A DNA stretch of 64,000 bases from Protula sp. h YS-2021 (taxonomy: Eukaryota; Annelida; Polychaeta; Sabellida; Serpulidae): positions 8,606,593 through 8,670,592 of the forward strand of contig OX457034.1 of the NCBI GenBank assembly GCA_949752745.1, written 5' to 3'. The number at the start of each line of letters is the position of its first letter. Position 1 is the first letter of the stretch. Both the position numbers and the translations under genes were made by a program. The notes beneath the pieces were generated by a model. The model saw nothing but the letters and a program-made list of their open reading frames with translations. It had not been told where the DNA came from and made no database searches. Below are positions 11,966 through 24,420 of this stretch, piece by piece.

Positions 11966-12794
11966 ACAGTCGGTTGTTTTTGTTATAAAATATCTGGATA
12001 CTCAGTGCAGTACTCAGTACAGTGCTCAGTGCAGTGCTCAGTGCAGTACTCAGTGCAGTGCTCAGTGCAGTACTCAGTACAGTGCTCAGTGCAGTGCTCA
12101 GTGCAGTACTCAGCACAGCACTCAGTACGGTACTCTGTACAGTACTCAGTACAGTGCTCAGTGCAGTACTCAGTGCAATGCTCAGTACAGTACTCAGTAC
12201 AGTGCTCAGTGCAATACTCAGTACAGTACTCAGTACAGTGCACAGTACAGTACGCAGTACGGTACTCTGTACAGTACTCAGTACAGTGCTCAGTGTCATA
12301 CTTAGTACAGTACTCAGTACAGTACCCGGTGAAGTACTCAGTACAGTGCTCAGTGCAGTACTCAGTACGGTACTCTGTGCAGTGCTCAGTACAGTACTCA
12401 GTGAAGTACTCAGTGCAGTACCCAGTACAGTACTCAGTATGGTACTCTGTACAGTACTCAGTACAGCGCTCAGTGCAGTACTCAGTGCAATGCTCAGTAC
12501 AGTACTCAGTACAGTGCTCAGTGCAATAGTCAGTACAGTGCACAGTACAGTACTCAGTACGGTACTCTGTGCAGTACTCAGTACAGTGCTCAGTGCAGTA
12601 CTCAGTGCAATGCTCAGTACAATACTCAGTTCAGTGCTTAGTGTAATATTCAGTACAGTACTCAGTACGGTACTCTGTACAGTTCTCAGTACAGTGCTCA
12701 GTGCAGTACTCAGTGCAATGCTCAGTACAGTACTCAGTACAGTGCTTAGTGTAATATTCAGTACAGTTTCTCGTTAATTTATTTGATGAAATAC
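11966..12794. repeat. Decamer satellite (AGTACTC-AGT), block 1
   Basis: About 78 head-to-tail variants of a 10-bp word, cAGTACTCAGTaCAGTGCT-like, in which the palindrome AGTACT recurs. It is preceded by a 40-bp leader (CGGTTGTTTTTGTTA...) and followed by TTTCTCGTTAATTTATTTGA. The whole package is repeated at 12795-13182. All long ORFs here arise because 10-bp units keep several frames open. Confidence 0.95.
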
Positions 12795-13182
12795 AGTCGG
12801 TTGTTTTTGTTATGAAATATCTGGATACTCAGTGCAGTACTCGGTGCAGTACTCAGTACAGTGCTCGGTGCAGTGCTGAGTGCAGTACTCAGTACAGCAC
12901 TCAGTACGGTACTCTGTACAGTACTCAGTACAGTACTCAGTGCAGTACTCAGTGCAGTGCTCAGTGCAGTACTCAGTACAGCACTCAGTACGGTACTCTG
13001 TACAGTACTCAGTACAGTGCTCAGTGCAGTACTCAGTACGGTACTCTGTACAGTACTCAGTACAGTGCTCAGTGCAGTACTCAGTGCAATGCTCAGTACA
13101 GTACTCAGTGCAGTACTCTGTGCAGTGCTCAGTACAGTACTCAGTCAGTACAGTTTCTCGTTAATTTATTTGATGAACTCAG
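12795..13182. repeat. Decamer satellite, block 2 (shorter duplicate)
   Basis: Same leader, decamer array and tail as 11966-12794 but with about half as many units. This shows the flanked array was duplicated as a package and then changed length. Confidence 0.9.
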
Positions 13183-13217
13183 TTGACATAAACAAAATAG
13201 CAAACATTAATGTATCG

Positions 13218-13219
<2 letters not shown>

Positions 13220-13301
<82 letters not shown>
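13220..13301. repeat. (TA)n microsatellite
   Basis: About 40 TA units without interruption. Confidence 0.95.
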
Positions 13302-13303
<2 letters not shown>

Positions 13304-13658
13304 CTACAATTGTCTTTTAAAAATTCTACGTTGCTATAGTGAGGTGATCGAATGAAATTGTTCCAATATAGATGCCATGATTTTTATAACTTTTGTAACT
13401 GGAATCACTGAGCAAAATCACAAGTTATCGTTTATTTTTCAAGAGGGCAAAAACTGGGTTGTTTTGAAGCACCAGATTACAAAATAAAAAGTATGGGTTT
13501 CTCGTCCTTAATGCAGTGGTTTTCTTTTTAAACCTGGCGCTATAAATCTATTTGAGCTGTTGCTTTGTTGATATTTTGGCTCAATGTGATAATTTGGTGT
13601 CTCGGGATAGACGCTACCAATGCCATTACAACACCTACGCCGATCAGATTAATGAGGC

Positions 13659-14225
13659 CCGGTGTAATGAAACGTTTTGACCCCCAAACAAATCGACCCC
13701 CCGGTCGATTTGTTTTAAAACAAACAGACCCCCCGGTCGATTTTTTTTTGGGAAAGCCCACCATAACAAACAGACCTCCCCTATAATAAAATGACCCCCT
13801 CCAAATATAAAATGGAAGTAAAAAAGGTGCATATGGTTTTTAAATACTATTTTAAGCATTTTCTACCTCTTGATGTAGAAAATTATTATTTTGAACCTTT
13901 GAAATGCCATTATTGAGCTTGGACAGATTTTTTGGTGACTGTATGTTAGTGGTGTTGGAAGTGTTTTCGTGTTTAAAAATGTAGATGTTAGTTGCTAAAT
14001 AAGTTGTTATTCATGGATATAGTTTTTATTTCAATTAAAGAAACTAATAAGGTGGTCATATGTGGAAAGAAATAAAGAAATCAACAAAAAATAAGAGGGT
14101 TAAAACATTTCAGGGGGGGGGGTCTGTTTGTTTTAAAACAAATCGACCGGGGGGTCTGTTTGTTTTGAAACAAATCGATCGGGGGGTCGATTTATTTTGG
14201 AGGTCAAAACGTTTCCTTACACCGG
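13659..14225. mobile_element. MITE with long inverted ends (CCGGTGTAA)
   Basis: 567-bp element. The left end CCGGTGTAATGAAACG matches the right end CGTTTCCTTACACCGG in reverse complement, and both arms continue for 80 bp or more with AAATCGACCCCCCGGTCGATT-type words that are themselves palindromic. It has no transposase ORF. Confidence 0.75.
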
Positions 14226-17200
14226 CAAAGGGCCTGTATGACGTTCACTTTCACTACCGAGGGAGGGCGACAAAAAAAAATAACAATAAATTCAAATATG
14301 CTAAAATTCAGCCATTTCAGTATGTAAACTTTCAGAAAAACCTCTTTCATGTAAATCCATAGAAAAGGTTTTTTAAATCTGTGATAAATGTTGAGACAGA
14401 GCTTGACATATTAATCATTAAAATACAGATATATATTTCAAGCTCTGTCACAAAGAGTGCAAACTGAAGGACCAAACGCCAACACAGCGCAGCTTGCATC
14501 AAATGATTTGTTAGTTGTTGTAAAACAGCTGAACTTTAAGGAGTATGTATCTGTTATGGATAAGCACAGAGAGGATGGATGTTTGAAAAAGCAGTTCTTT
14601 TCTTTTATGTGTACTATTGTTAAGGTCTGCTGAGTAAGAAGGTGTCGTGCACAACAGACCGAACCGCCGTATAGGTTGGCTATTGGACAACAACGCTGAT
14701 TTGTCTATATGCATATTGAAAATTAATGTACATTCTTCCAGTGAGAACCCTTTGTTGTCCAACAGCAAATCTGTGAGAGGTCATCTGTTTTATAACAACG
14801 GTGAGAACCTAAATCGTCAACGAGATATTTCAAATACACTTTTGTATTTAAAAGCCGATGATTCAACCAACATGACATGCAAATAATGCTCATTCTGGAG
14901 GGTACTCAACAGAAAATTTCAGAAAATTTGAACAGCAAGGTTTGCCTAAAATCTGCCTAAAATAACTAAAGAACTTACGGAACAGAAATCGTAACGTGCA
15001 GTGTGACTGCATGGAACAGCCGTCTGTGAACCAATAGCACAAATGGTGAGGGTCATACATGTCTGACTGAGCACTGGCATGTCTGACTGAGCACTGGCAA
15101 CAACCGCGCTCAGTGTCATGACGTCAGCATATGTATTGTGCAAAAATCTATGCAAAAAACTCTTCATTTTGGGGGGAGATATGCTGGAATATGTTATATC
15201 TGTCGTTTATTTATCAAAAGATTTCTTGAGATTGATGCACAGTTCAGGGGATTCTATATCCCCATTATGTTTTTTTTTGTATATTTGCGGTTTTATATCT
15301 TTAGAGTTTCCGAGGGTAAGCTTGGCAAGAAAAAAAATAATGTCGGAGTAATGAAATCTCTTTCGAAATATATATTGTAAAACTAAAATTTTGCAATACA
15401 TTTGCGTAAGATTCCACACAAGTCTTTAAAATTAACAAAAAAAACGCAGATTGTATTTTTCTTTCTTCAAAAGGCTTGAGGGAGAGGAATCCTGCGTGAT
15501 ATGCCAGATATCCCAGATAATTTAAGACTGGTTATAATTTAATTGTATAATTGCTTTATTTGAAGACTGAGAAATATTAAACAGTCACCATATCTGTTAT
15601 AATTATAATTTATTTGTATATGCTTTATTTGAAGACTGAGAAATATTAAACAGTCACCATATCTGTCATAATTATAATTTATTTGTGTATGCTTTATTTG
15701 AAGACTGAGAAATATTAAACAGTCACCATATCTGTTGATTCTCACTTGGTTCTATTCGAAATGCATTCTATGAAATAGGTTGAAGCCACTTGCGCCATGT
15801 TAAAACCTGACAGTTTGTTGACCGTTAAGTTCATAATTGGTTGCAGAATCGAAGCTAATGAATGGCTGCACTGTTGAAGCTGGTGGTTGGATGCAGTGTA
15901 ACTTTTCTGATTGGCTGAAGTATTGAAGCTAATTAATTGGTTGCAGTATAAAGTATATGATTGGTCGCAGTATCGAAGTTAATGATTGGTTGCAATAATG
16001 TGCGAAGTGTTTGCACACAGTATTTCAGCTAACCCCTGCTTTAATCAGAATAAGTTTTCCTTTTTTAAAGTTTAAATGATAATAAGTGCTAAATGAAATG
16101 TGGCCTGTTGTTGCAGACAGCATTGTAGCAAGATGCTGTATACCTGTGCAGACAAAGACTTGTCCAACGGTTATTTAAACGCAGCACATGATTGCCAACC
16201 CCATTTTTCCAAGCTTTAGTCGTATTAATTGATCAAATTCAACAGAATTAGAGTAGATATAGCGTGAATTTGATCTCAGAATTAGAAAATATAAACATTA
16301 AATTACTAAGTTTCTTTTTCAGTCAAATAAAAAACAAAGCGAGTTCTACGGTTTATTAACATATCGATTTGACACCAGATTGTTGTTCTTAACAAAAGAC
16401 ATTGTTATTCTTTACCAAGGAACGGAGCTTATCGCAACAGTTACACAACTACAGTGTCAAATCAACTGCTATTGTGTTTAAATAGTTTGACGAAAGACTT
16501 CAGAAGACGGCGAATGGTGTCAGGCGGTCGATTATCTAAGGTTTTTTATCTTCAATTATTCATTGCTCAAAAGACATAACAGCCTAAAATGAAGGACACG
16601 GCATAGCATGCTAACTTAACATTAAGGGTTAGACAGGCAAGACATCGCTACGGTTGCTTGCGTACATACATCAGCAATACAACAAAGAATTTACTTTAGA
16701 AGCATCTTGTTTTAATCTTTTAAGTCATGGCTATAGGGCATGTTAATATTTATGTCACAGTTCCGTCAACAAAGCATTTATACTGAAAGATCCGTTTTAA
16801 TTGACATAAAATAGTGTTATAAGATATCTTGCAATTTCTTTACTGTTTTTCTGTGGGATATTACATCGCTAGTGTAGTCAACATTTTTTCGCATTTGTGA
16901 CTACATAAACGATAACACTATTTTGAAGAAAGAAAGCAAAAGCTTAAATAAAAACAAATACAGGAGTATTAAAATAGCAGCAAGTTATTGTAATGATAAA
17001 CTAATTGGGGACTGCATCACCATTTTTGGTGAAAAAATAATTTTTTTAGATTATTTAAAATATCAAATAGCTTTGCGTATATTATACTGGGATTTTGGCA
17101 ACAGCCTTATGATCAGTTTTAGAATGTTGTTTATCATTAGAGCTCTTTCAGTCTTATAGTTTTCCCTGTTTGTCGATTCGATAATTCTTTTAACCAGTAC

Positions 17201-17331
17201 AATTCTAAAAATTACATTGCAAACACGCGGTCTTATCACAAGTGTTATAGAATTAATAACTATGATAAATGATTTTCATTTCATAGCTTTTTCTTCTCAG
17301 AATCAAAGTAATTCCATTACAAAAGCCGACT
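14226..17331. other. Intergenic; dispersed and tandem repeats
   Basis: No gene recognised. About 14630-14770 is a copy of a dispersed family (see 23060-23180 and 38560-38625) marked by AGGTTGGCTATTGGACA. About 15830-16000 repeats GATTGGTTGCAGTA-like words. The rest is AT-rich unique sequence. Confidence 0.4.
15552..15735. repeat. 70-bp tandem repeat, three copies
   Basis: GCTTTATTTGAAGACTGAG recurs at 15552, 15622 and 15691, each followed by AAATATTAAACAGTCACCAT. Confidence 0.9.
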
Positions 17332-18055
17332 TTAACCACGCACAGCCTTTCCTCGGCTTCTCCAGCGTCCGTATTGGCTATAAGGACGACCAATCAACCC
17401 ATCGGTAATTTCATCCAATTGCCTTTCACCAAATTCCCTCGCTAAATCTTCTTTTCCGACGATTTCGTTCTCGAGGGGCATGTTTCTTTTGATCAATCCA
17501 CTTCCGACTGCGTCGAACCACCTCTTGCGCACAAGACCACTTCCGATTCTATCCAACATGCGCTTTCGAACTAACCCAGAACCAATAGTATCAAAATGGC
17601 GCTTGTCGATTAAGGAGCTTCCAATGCTGTCAAGCGAGCGCTTCTCTTCGTCAAATAAATGACTTCCAATAGAATCCAGGTTTCGCTTATCGATTAATGA
17701 ACTTCCTATGGTATCCAAGGATTTCTTATCAATGAGAGAACTTCCAATCTCATCTAAGGATTTCTTATCAAACAAGCTGCTTCCTATAGTATCCAGTGAT
17801 TTCGTGTCTCTATCGAAGTGCTGATAATCATTGCTTGATTTCTTGTCAAAGATGGAACTTCCAATTGAATCCAGTGATCTTTTATCGAGAAGAGAACTTC
17901 CTATGGAATCTAAGGATCTTTTATCAAACAAAGCGCTTCCTATTTCATCAAGGGAGCGCTTATTATTTGATAACGACACTTGATCGGCCATTTCCGGACT
18001 TTTCTTGATGAGGCCGCTGCCGATGACGTCAATAAACCGTTTCTCCGGCGCTGCC
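17332..18055 (-). CDS. Neuropeptide precursor exon 2 (peptide repeats)
   Basis: 724-bp exon with a T-rich tract and TTTTAG acceptor at 18056-18057. It carries every peptide copy and the stop codon at 17332. Confidence 0.88.
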
Positions 18056-18575
18056 CTAAAAACAAAAAAACATCGAAAATGACTTAAAATATGTTGTAAA
18101 AGGATAACATTTTCCTAACATGAAAAACATAAAACTAACGTAGACAGATAAAATATAGCTAAAGTATTAAATGACACCTGAGCATTAAGTCTCCCAAAAC
18201 TAGCGTTCACATTTATTTCTTTTTGCTTTGTCTTTATAAAAAAGACTAAGTTATAATTTAAAATGAGATATTTAATTTGAAAGTTTTTTTCTAACTTTCT
18301 ATTTTTGAATTTTTTAAGGAGTTTGCTAGACTCTGCCACGTAAAATAATTTAAATGTTTGGATGAAAAGCAAAATACTCATTTCGACCATCCATTAGTGA
18401 TAGAATATGATTTGAATACTTCAATTAAAAGCACCACACTTTTTGAGACCATCCTGTAATTGCAGAATATAGTTTGAATGCTTAGATTAAAGTAATGAGA
18501 AAGATTGTGTTTTGCTTACCTAACGAGAGCACAAGCGAGAGTGTACACAATTAGGGTTGCAATCATTGTGTTCAT
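17332..18575 (-). CDS. Multi-copy neuropeptide precursor (pedal peptide/orcokinin-like)
   Basis: Two coding exons: 18575-18520 (ATG, hydrophobic signal peptide with core MIATLIVYTLACALV) and 18055-17332, joined at a GTAAGC donor and TTTTAG acceptor in matching phase. The mature region is a series of peptides separated by KR or KK prohormone-convertase sites: FIDVIGSGLI, SLDEIGSALFD, SLDSIGSSLLD, SLDSIGSSIFD, SLDTIGSSLFD, SLDEIGSSLID, SLDTIGSSLID, NLDSIGSHLFDEE, SLDSIGSSLID, HFDTIGSGLVR, MLDRIGSGLVR and WFDAVGSGLI. A longer C-terminal tail follows. The (L/F)DxIGSxL pattern recalls pedal peptide/orcokinin precursors, but that family call is an inference from pattern only. A signal peptide plus dibasic multi-copy layout is strong evidence for a secreted neuropeptide prohormone. 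The peptides lack C-terminal Gly, so they are probably not amidated. The ATG at 17991 sits inside the second exon and is not the start. Confidence 0.88.
18520..18575 (-). CDS. Neuropeptide precursor exon 1 (signal peptide)
   Basis: 56-nt coding exon from ATG at 18575 to a GTAAGC donor at 18519. A likely upstream acceptor (TTTCAG) just 5' of the ATG suggests a separate 5'-UTR exon further right. Confidence 0.75.
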
Positions 18576-19129
18576 ATTGCTTCAACCTGAAATCACATCA
18601 ACAAATGTGCATTTTTGCAGTTTTTTCGATGTTATGAAAGGTTGCGTATGACGCAGTTTGAGTAATTCGTATACCAACCGCGCATGATCGCATGATGAGT
18701 TTTTTTCAGACACAAGTCTGCTTTGCAAATTGACTCATTTTTTGAATGACTTGATGGTATGGTCGAGAACATACTCGATTTCATCTCGATTCTGCTGGAA
18801 AGGTCAAAGCGAATCTAACATATAATATTGATTTGGAAGTCCTGTTCTATGTTGGTGTGCAGTATGCTACGTGGGAAACAGACAAAAGTAAACTGTTTAT
18901 GTCACGGTGACAAGGAGGAGAGGAGCCAAGTTTGATCATATGACATATTTGTATTAAATTTCGTAACTAAAGATTAACTGGACAATATGACATATTTTTG
19001 AGAAGTTAGGGCATTGAGTTATTTCTTTATGTATTTAATAAAGTACTGCTTCATTTTAAAAGTATGCAAGAACTTTGCTCAATTTACATCTTTATATATT
19101 ATACCAATATTGTTTGCCTCCCTCTAAAA

Positions 19130-19470
19130 TACTGGACAGCGCCTCGCATAACAAGACTGGTCTGATAATACGCGTAGCATATAGTACAACTGGCTTGATA
19201 ATACGAGCCTCATAGCACAACGGGCTTGATATAACGCCCCTCATAGCACAACTGGTATGCCAACACGCGTTCCAGAGCACAACTGGATTGATGACACGCG
19301 CCTCATAGCACAGCTGGCTTTTGATAACACGCGCCTCATATGGCACAACTAGCTGGATAACACGCGCCTCGTATACCACAACTGGCTTGGTAACGCGCCT
19401 CTGGTTTAGCATAATTGACTTGATAGTGTGCTCTTCATAGCACAACTGGTCTGATATTGCAGCCCTTTCT
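19130..19470. repeat. Degenerate ~30-bp tandem repeat
   Basis: About eleven units built on CCTCATAGCACAACTGGCTT with GATAACACGCG between them, diverged by substitutions and indels. Confidence 0.8.
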
Positions 19471-20339
19471 TGCAGCAAGTGTTACTCGATTAATTCAGCC
19501 AAGCTTGCTATTCAGCCAGGCGTGTCACTTATCCATTGCTTTTTGTTTTTAGCTTTTAAAGATTTTGATATTATAACCTTAAAAACATTGCAAATTTATT
19601 GCATATCTCTGCATATACATACTGTTGAAATGTTACATAGATAAGTTAATATGCAAGAACTCCCAGTGAGTTACTCTCAGTAAAATACTCTCCGTCATTG
19701 CCGAACAGTTACAAGTGACCCTTCAAAGAAGCTTTCTATTGGTTAATTTATTCCCTATTCAATTGCCTTGTGGTCGCTTTAGACGCATATATGTAACTGT
19801 TAAAGCAGTTGCACCCTTTAAGCGCAGCGAGCCCTGGTGTAAAAAGATATCTTGCCTATCCCTGATATCTTGGTAGCAATGATTTTATTTCCGTTGCCCA
19901 TGCTTCAGTGTGGTGTATGAGACTGTTCTGAGAATAGCCATCTCGTTTTCACTTAAGAATTTTGAGAATGCTAATTGAAGTTTTTTTTTGGTGGGGGGGG
20001 GGGGGGGGTAATCGGGCAAAATGTATCTCAGGGTTTGAAAACAGCAAATAGTTCAGGGTTCGAAAATAGCAATGATCATCCCATGAAACACTAACTGATA
20101 TTTGTTTGAAGACGAAACACTTTTTATTGTTTATTGAAAATATGTTAGAAGGGCCAGGATATCTCAGCATATTTTGGTTCCGTAGGTTGGCCAAGATATT
20201 CTGGAGGAGGCTAATATATCTCCGAATATTTTGGCTACCGGGGGCCAAGATATCCGGGTTCAAAGATATCTTGGGGGCACCGGGATAAAACCACAGTAGA
20301 ACCACAGTAGAACCACACTCCAATTCACTTCCCAACTCC

Positions 20340-20990
20340 TTAGCTAAGGCTACTCCGTAAAAAGTTGGCCAGTCCCTCAGGTGACAGTATATCTGGTGTT
20401 CTGACGAGGATGGGATGGGAGTGGTAACTGTTTACCGGTCCCTCAGGTGGCAGTATATCTGGTGTTCTGACGAGGATGGGGTGGGAGTGGTAACTGTTTA
20501 CCGGTCCCTCAGGTGGCAGTATATCTGGTGTTCTGACGAGGATGGGGTGAGAGTGGTAACTGTTTACCAGTCCCTCAGGTGGCAGTATATCTGGTGTTCT
20601 GACGAGGATGGGGTGAGAGTGGTAACTGTTTACCGGTCCCACAGGTGACAGTATATCTGGTGTTCTGACGAGGATGGGGTGGGAGTGGTAACTGTTTACC
20701 GGTCCCTCAGGTGGCAGTATATCTGGTGTTCTGACGAGGATGGGGTGGGAGTGGTAACTGTTGACCAGAGTGGTAACTGTTGACTGTGGTGAGAGTGGTA
20801 ACTGTTTACCGGTCCCACAGGTGGCAGTATGTCTGGTGTTCTGAGGAGGATGGGGTGAGAGTGGTAACTGTTGACCAGAGTGGTAACTGTTAACTGTGAT
20901 TAGAGTGGTAACTGTTTACCGGTCCAACAGACGGCAGTATGTCTGGTGTCTTTAGGAGGAGAAGGTGAGAGTGGTAACTGTTAAAACCCA
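20340..20990. repeat. ~66-bp minisatellite with a shorter nested unit
   Basis: GGTCCCTCAGGTGGCAGTAT, CTGGTGTTCTGACGAGGATG and GAGTGGTAACTGTTTACC recur in order about six times. The 3' part degenerates and adds short GAGTGGTAACTGTTGACC subunits. Confidence 0.9.
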
Positions 20991-21735
20991 AATTGTGAAA
21001 CCTTAAGTGTAGTAATTACTGGAATAGGAAAATGTAGCAATCGTCTAACTGTGGAGGCATAAAAAACTTAAGGAAAATAATATTCAGTGAAATATTCACA
21101 GTGTTATGTCAACAGTAGCAATAACTTGAATGAGACGGCACCAATAACTCCATACTGTAAGTATAGACAGTCTTTAAAACACTAACAGTCACAATATTAG
21201 GTCTGTATTTGTTCCAAAATAGGTTGTACTATGAAGGACGGGGTAACGATAACTAATAAAATTAAGTTGTTAATTGAAGAGGAGTGAATTCGATATAAAA
21301 CATGATTAAGACATCAAGATATCATTGTTTTGATGTGAAGGTGAATAAGACATTATGTCACAATGTTTTCCCAGATCTAACAAAGTCAAGCACTCTTTAT
21401 CAGCGTTATTAGATTTCTGCCATTGTATGAAAAGTTAAAGAATTATTACACTATTTTTCTCCTCTCCACTGCAAAGATAAAATATTACAGCACTTGTAAA
21501 ACGTCATGAAATGAGCGGGATTATGTAAACGCTTGACGAGCTACAAGAAGACGTTATTGGCACAAACGCTTGATAATGCGCCTGTCAAAGGATTGATAGA
21601 GCCTGTCCAGTTTGCTGTTGCACAAGGGTTTATTTACAACATATAGTTAAGGATTACTTCTTCAGCATACGTAGACAGAATAGGGTTTATAACAATACAA
21701 GCTCGATACATTGCATATATATGTATAAGAATAAA

Positions 21736-21736
<1 letters not shown>

Positions 21737-21811
<75 letters not shown>
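21737..21811. repeat. (TA)n microsatellite
   Basis: About 37 uninterrupted TA units. Confidence 0.95.
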
Positions 21812-21812
<1 letters not shown>

Positions 21813-22200
21813 TTATTGGTATTATGAAATACGTTATTACAATAACTTTTTTTTAAAAACAGTATAAATTATCTTATCTGTAAGATTGTGGCTTAATGCG
21901 TTTTATAAGACCTATATAAACAGTTAAATAACACATATTACTTGCATATCAAGGACTGTCATTATTGTATATTATGATAGCTACCTATTTTCCTGAAAAC
22001 TGTACCTTAAAGTACTTAATTCCCAAGAAATTATCCTAATCTGACACAGTCACTGAAAATGTCAGTGATTTGACAGATTCACTGTAACATATATACAATC
22101 TATAATTTATGTACCCATACCTCGAATGGTATATGACAAATTATCCAATAAAACTCAACGGAACGTTATTTAGTTCTTAATACTCCTAAATAAAAACACT

Positions 22201-23460
22201 TGAACGCAATTATAAAAGGCACTTTAAGAGTTCTGCACCAGACAATCGGAGTAGAATTCATTGTATAACAAGAGTGTACTTACAAAGTGCCACTGAATTC
22301 GGCCATTCAAAGCAGGAAATTGATATCGGTGATGTACTACGCAATCATATAAATGAAACTGGGGAGGGAGGGAGGGAAAGAGACCCGGGAGGCTTGAAAA
22401 CAATGGCTGGTACAAGGATGGTTCTTTTATACCTGAACAATATGGCTTCAGTCACAAATGTTATGTGTAAAGGCCATGACGTCACTTATTTATAGCTGTA
22501 TCTCAACCATTGTTTCTCATTTCTTTTTCAAGTTTTTGCACGAATCATAACATCATATTGTTTTTTTTTATATTTGTGACCAGGGTAACAAATGTTATCT
22601 CTTAAATGACACTAACTTTTAACAGTGATGACGTCAGCAAAGGGGGCGTAATGCACAAAACCCCTTTGAAACGCTTACGCAAGTATGTCATTGGTATATG
22701 CACTATTCGAGTAGGCACGGGTTCTCAAGCTAGTTCTGAGACGTGGATATGAGATAAGCCTCATACCTTATCAGATAAACGATAGTGGGGTTGAGGTCCA
22801 ATGAACTTAAACACTGCATATTCCAAAACTGAGCTGAAGTGGGATTTTGGTACGAGTGTTGTTTGTGCTATTTTAGCTTAAACTATATAGAAATTCACAT
22901 GAGAGAAGGAGAAATAAACACAGTTATACCACATTGTTATAGTCAGCAGTGTTATGAAGCAGTTGAACTCTCAGGCGATAGCCCCGTTATGCTTAAACAC
23001 AGGGAGGTAGATTAGGTCCTATCTTTTATGTGTACTATTTTCGCGGAATCTCCAGTGGGTCTGCGGAGTAAAACGGTGTTATGTAGAATAGACCGTACTG
23101 CCGTAGAGGTTGGCTGTTAGACAACAACGACTTATATTTGCTAGTATTTTCAGTAATACATATATTATTCACAGAGTTCATTTCTGGTAATGGGCGCTGT
23201 TGAAACTTGTCAAGTTGCAATAAAGACCGTTTATTCCCAGTTATATCAAGCTCTTCAACGTTTACATCATTCTTGAAAGATGACAATTCTGCCCATATGG
23301 GGTACATGAGATCGCATAAAATCCAACTGCAATTTCCCGAAAGTTACCGAATGTTACCGAAAGTTCTCGAAAGTAGTAACGTCAGTTTCCAGGATGAGAG
23401 CCGTGTTACTACCACAGGGAATGGACTTGTGTTAATAGAACAGAGTAGAATAGAATAGGT

Positions 23461-23535
<75 letters not shown>

Positions 23536-23547
23536 ACTTTCTCTGTC

Positions 23548-23604
<57 letters not shown>

Positions 23605-24000
23605 TCAGTTTAAAAACCATTCCCTTTCATTAAATGCTGCACCAACAAATACAAAAACGAAATCTACCTCAGTTTTGGTGAGGAAATACGCAGTATATTT
23701 TCAATTTACTTGAAGATACAGGCATTCAATATTTTTTCTCGAAATTTAAAGACTATCAATGTATTGCTGAAATAGAAAATCTGGTTGGCTGGTATGAAGT
23801 TTCTCGTAAACATTTTCGAAATTTGGCACCCGAAAAATCACTGCCCTCCAATCACTGACAGGGACCTCTAATCAATATAATCATAGGTATCGATGAACCG
23901 TGAGAATCCCTGTAATCAGTGATCGCCAATGGCGAAACTGATCATTAAACAGATGCAAGCTTTTTGATTGCTTAAGATAGCGTTACGAGTGGATCGAGTG
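22201..24000. other. Intergenic; dispersed repeat copy and CT microsatellite
   Basis: No gene recognised. 23060-23180 is a copy of the AGGTTGGCTGTTAGACA dispersed family. 23461-23601 is the CT array. Confidence 0.4.
23461..23601. repeat. (CT)n / (CTGT)n microsatellite
   Basis: (CT)n of about 65 bp, a short imperfect section, (TCTG)5 and a second (CT)n block. Confidence 0.95.
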
Positions 24001-24009
24001 GACATTTGA

Positions 24010-24420
24010 ATGAGCCTCTCCTCCCCCGACACCTCCCCCAAGCCTTTCCCTCCCGACCCCCGAAGCCTCTCCTCCCCGACCCTCCCCAAGCCCCTCCCCC
24101 GACGCCCCCCAAGCGCTCGCGGGATGGGGGTGGGTGACACGGGCTGGGGGTGGGGGAAGCGGGGTGGGGTTGGGGGACGCGGGATTGGGTTGGATGACGC
24201 GGGATGGGATTGGGTGACGCGGGATGGCGGTGGGGGACGCAGGGTGGGGGTGGGTGACACGCGGGGTGGGGGTGGGGGACGAGGGGTGGGGTTGGGGGGG
24301 GGCGCGGGTGGGGTTGGGGGACGCGGGGTGTTGTGGGGGACGCGGGGTGGGGGTGGGGACACGGGATGGGGGTGGGGTCTCGGGGTGGGTGGGTGGGTGG
24401 GGTGAGCGGGGTGGCTCATT
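24010..24420. repeat. Strand-asymmetric G-rich low-complexity tract
   Basis: C-rich up to about 24120, then G-rich GGGGGTGGGxGACGCGG units (about 17-21 bp) to 24420. The long ORFs here, rich in GWGVG or PHP repeats, are compositional. Confidence 0.85.

Larger units (their letters stand above)
18576..22200. other. Intergenic; tandem repeats
   Basis: No gene recognised. It contains the arrays listed at 19130, 20340 and 21737. T-, G- and A-runs near 19980-20010 open short spurious ORFs. Confidence 0.45.

Noticed and set aside
12000..13165. Long ORFs in up to several frames across the AGTACTCAGT arrays
   Set aside because: The decamer unit keeps frames open by lacking stops. Protein would be pure repeat with no start context.
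20340..20990. CRISPR-like spaced repeats
   Set aside because: Tandem units without unique spacers in a eukaryotic genome: a minisatellite.
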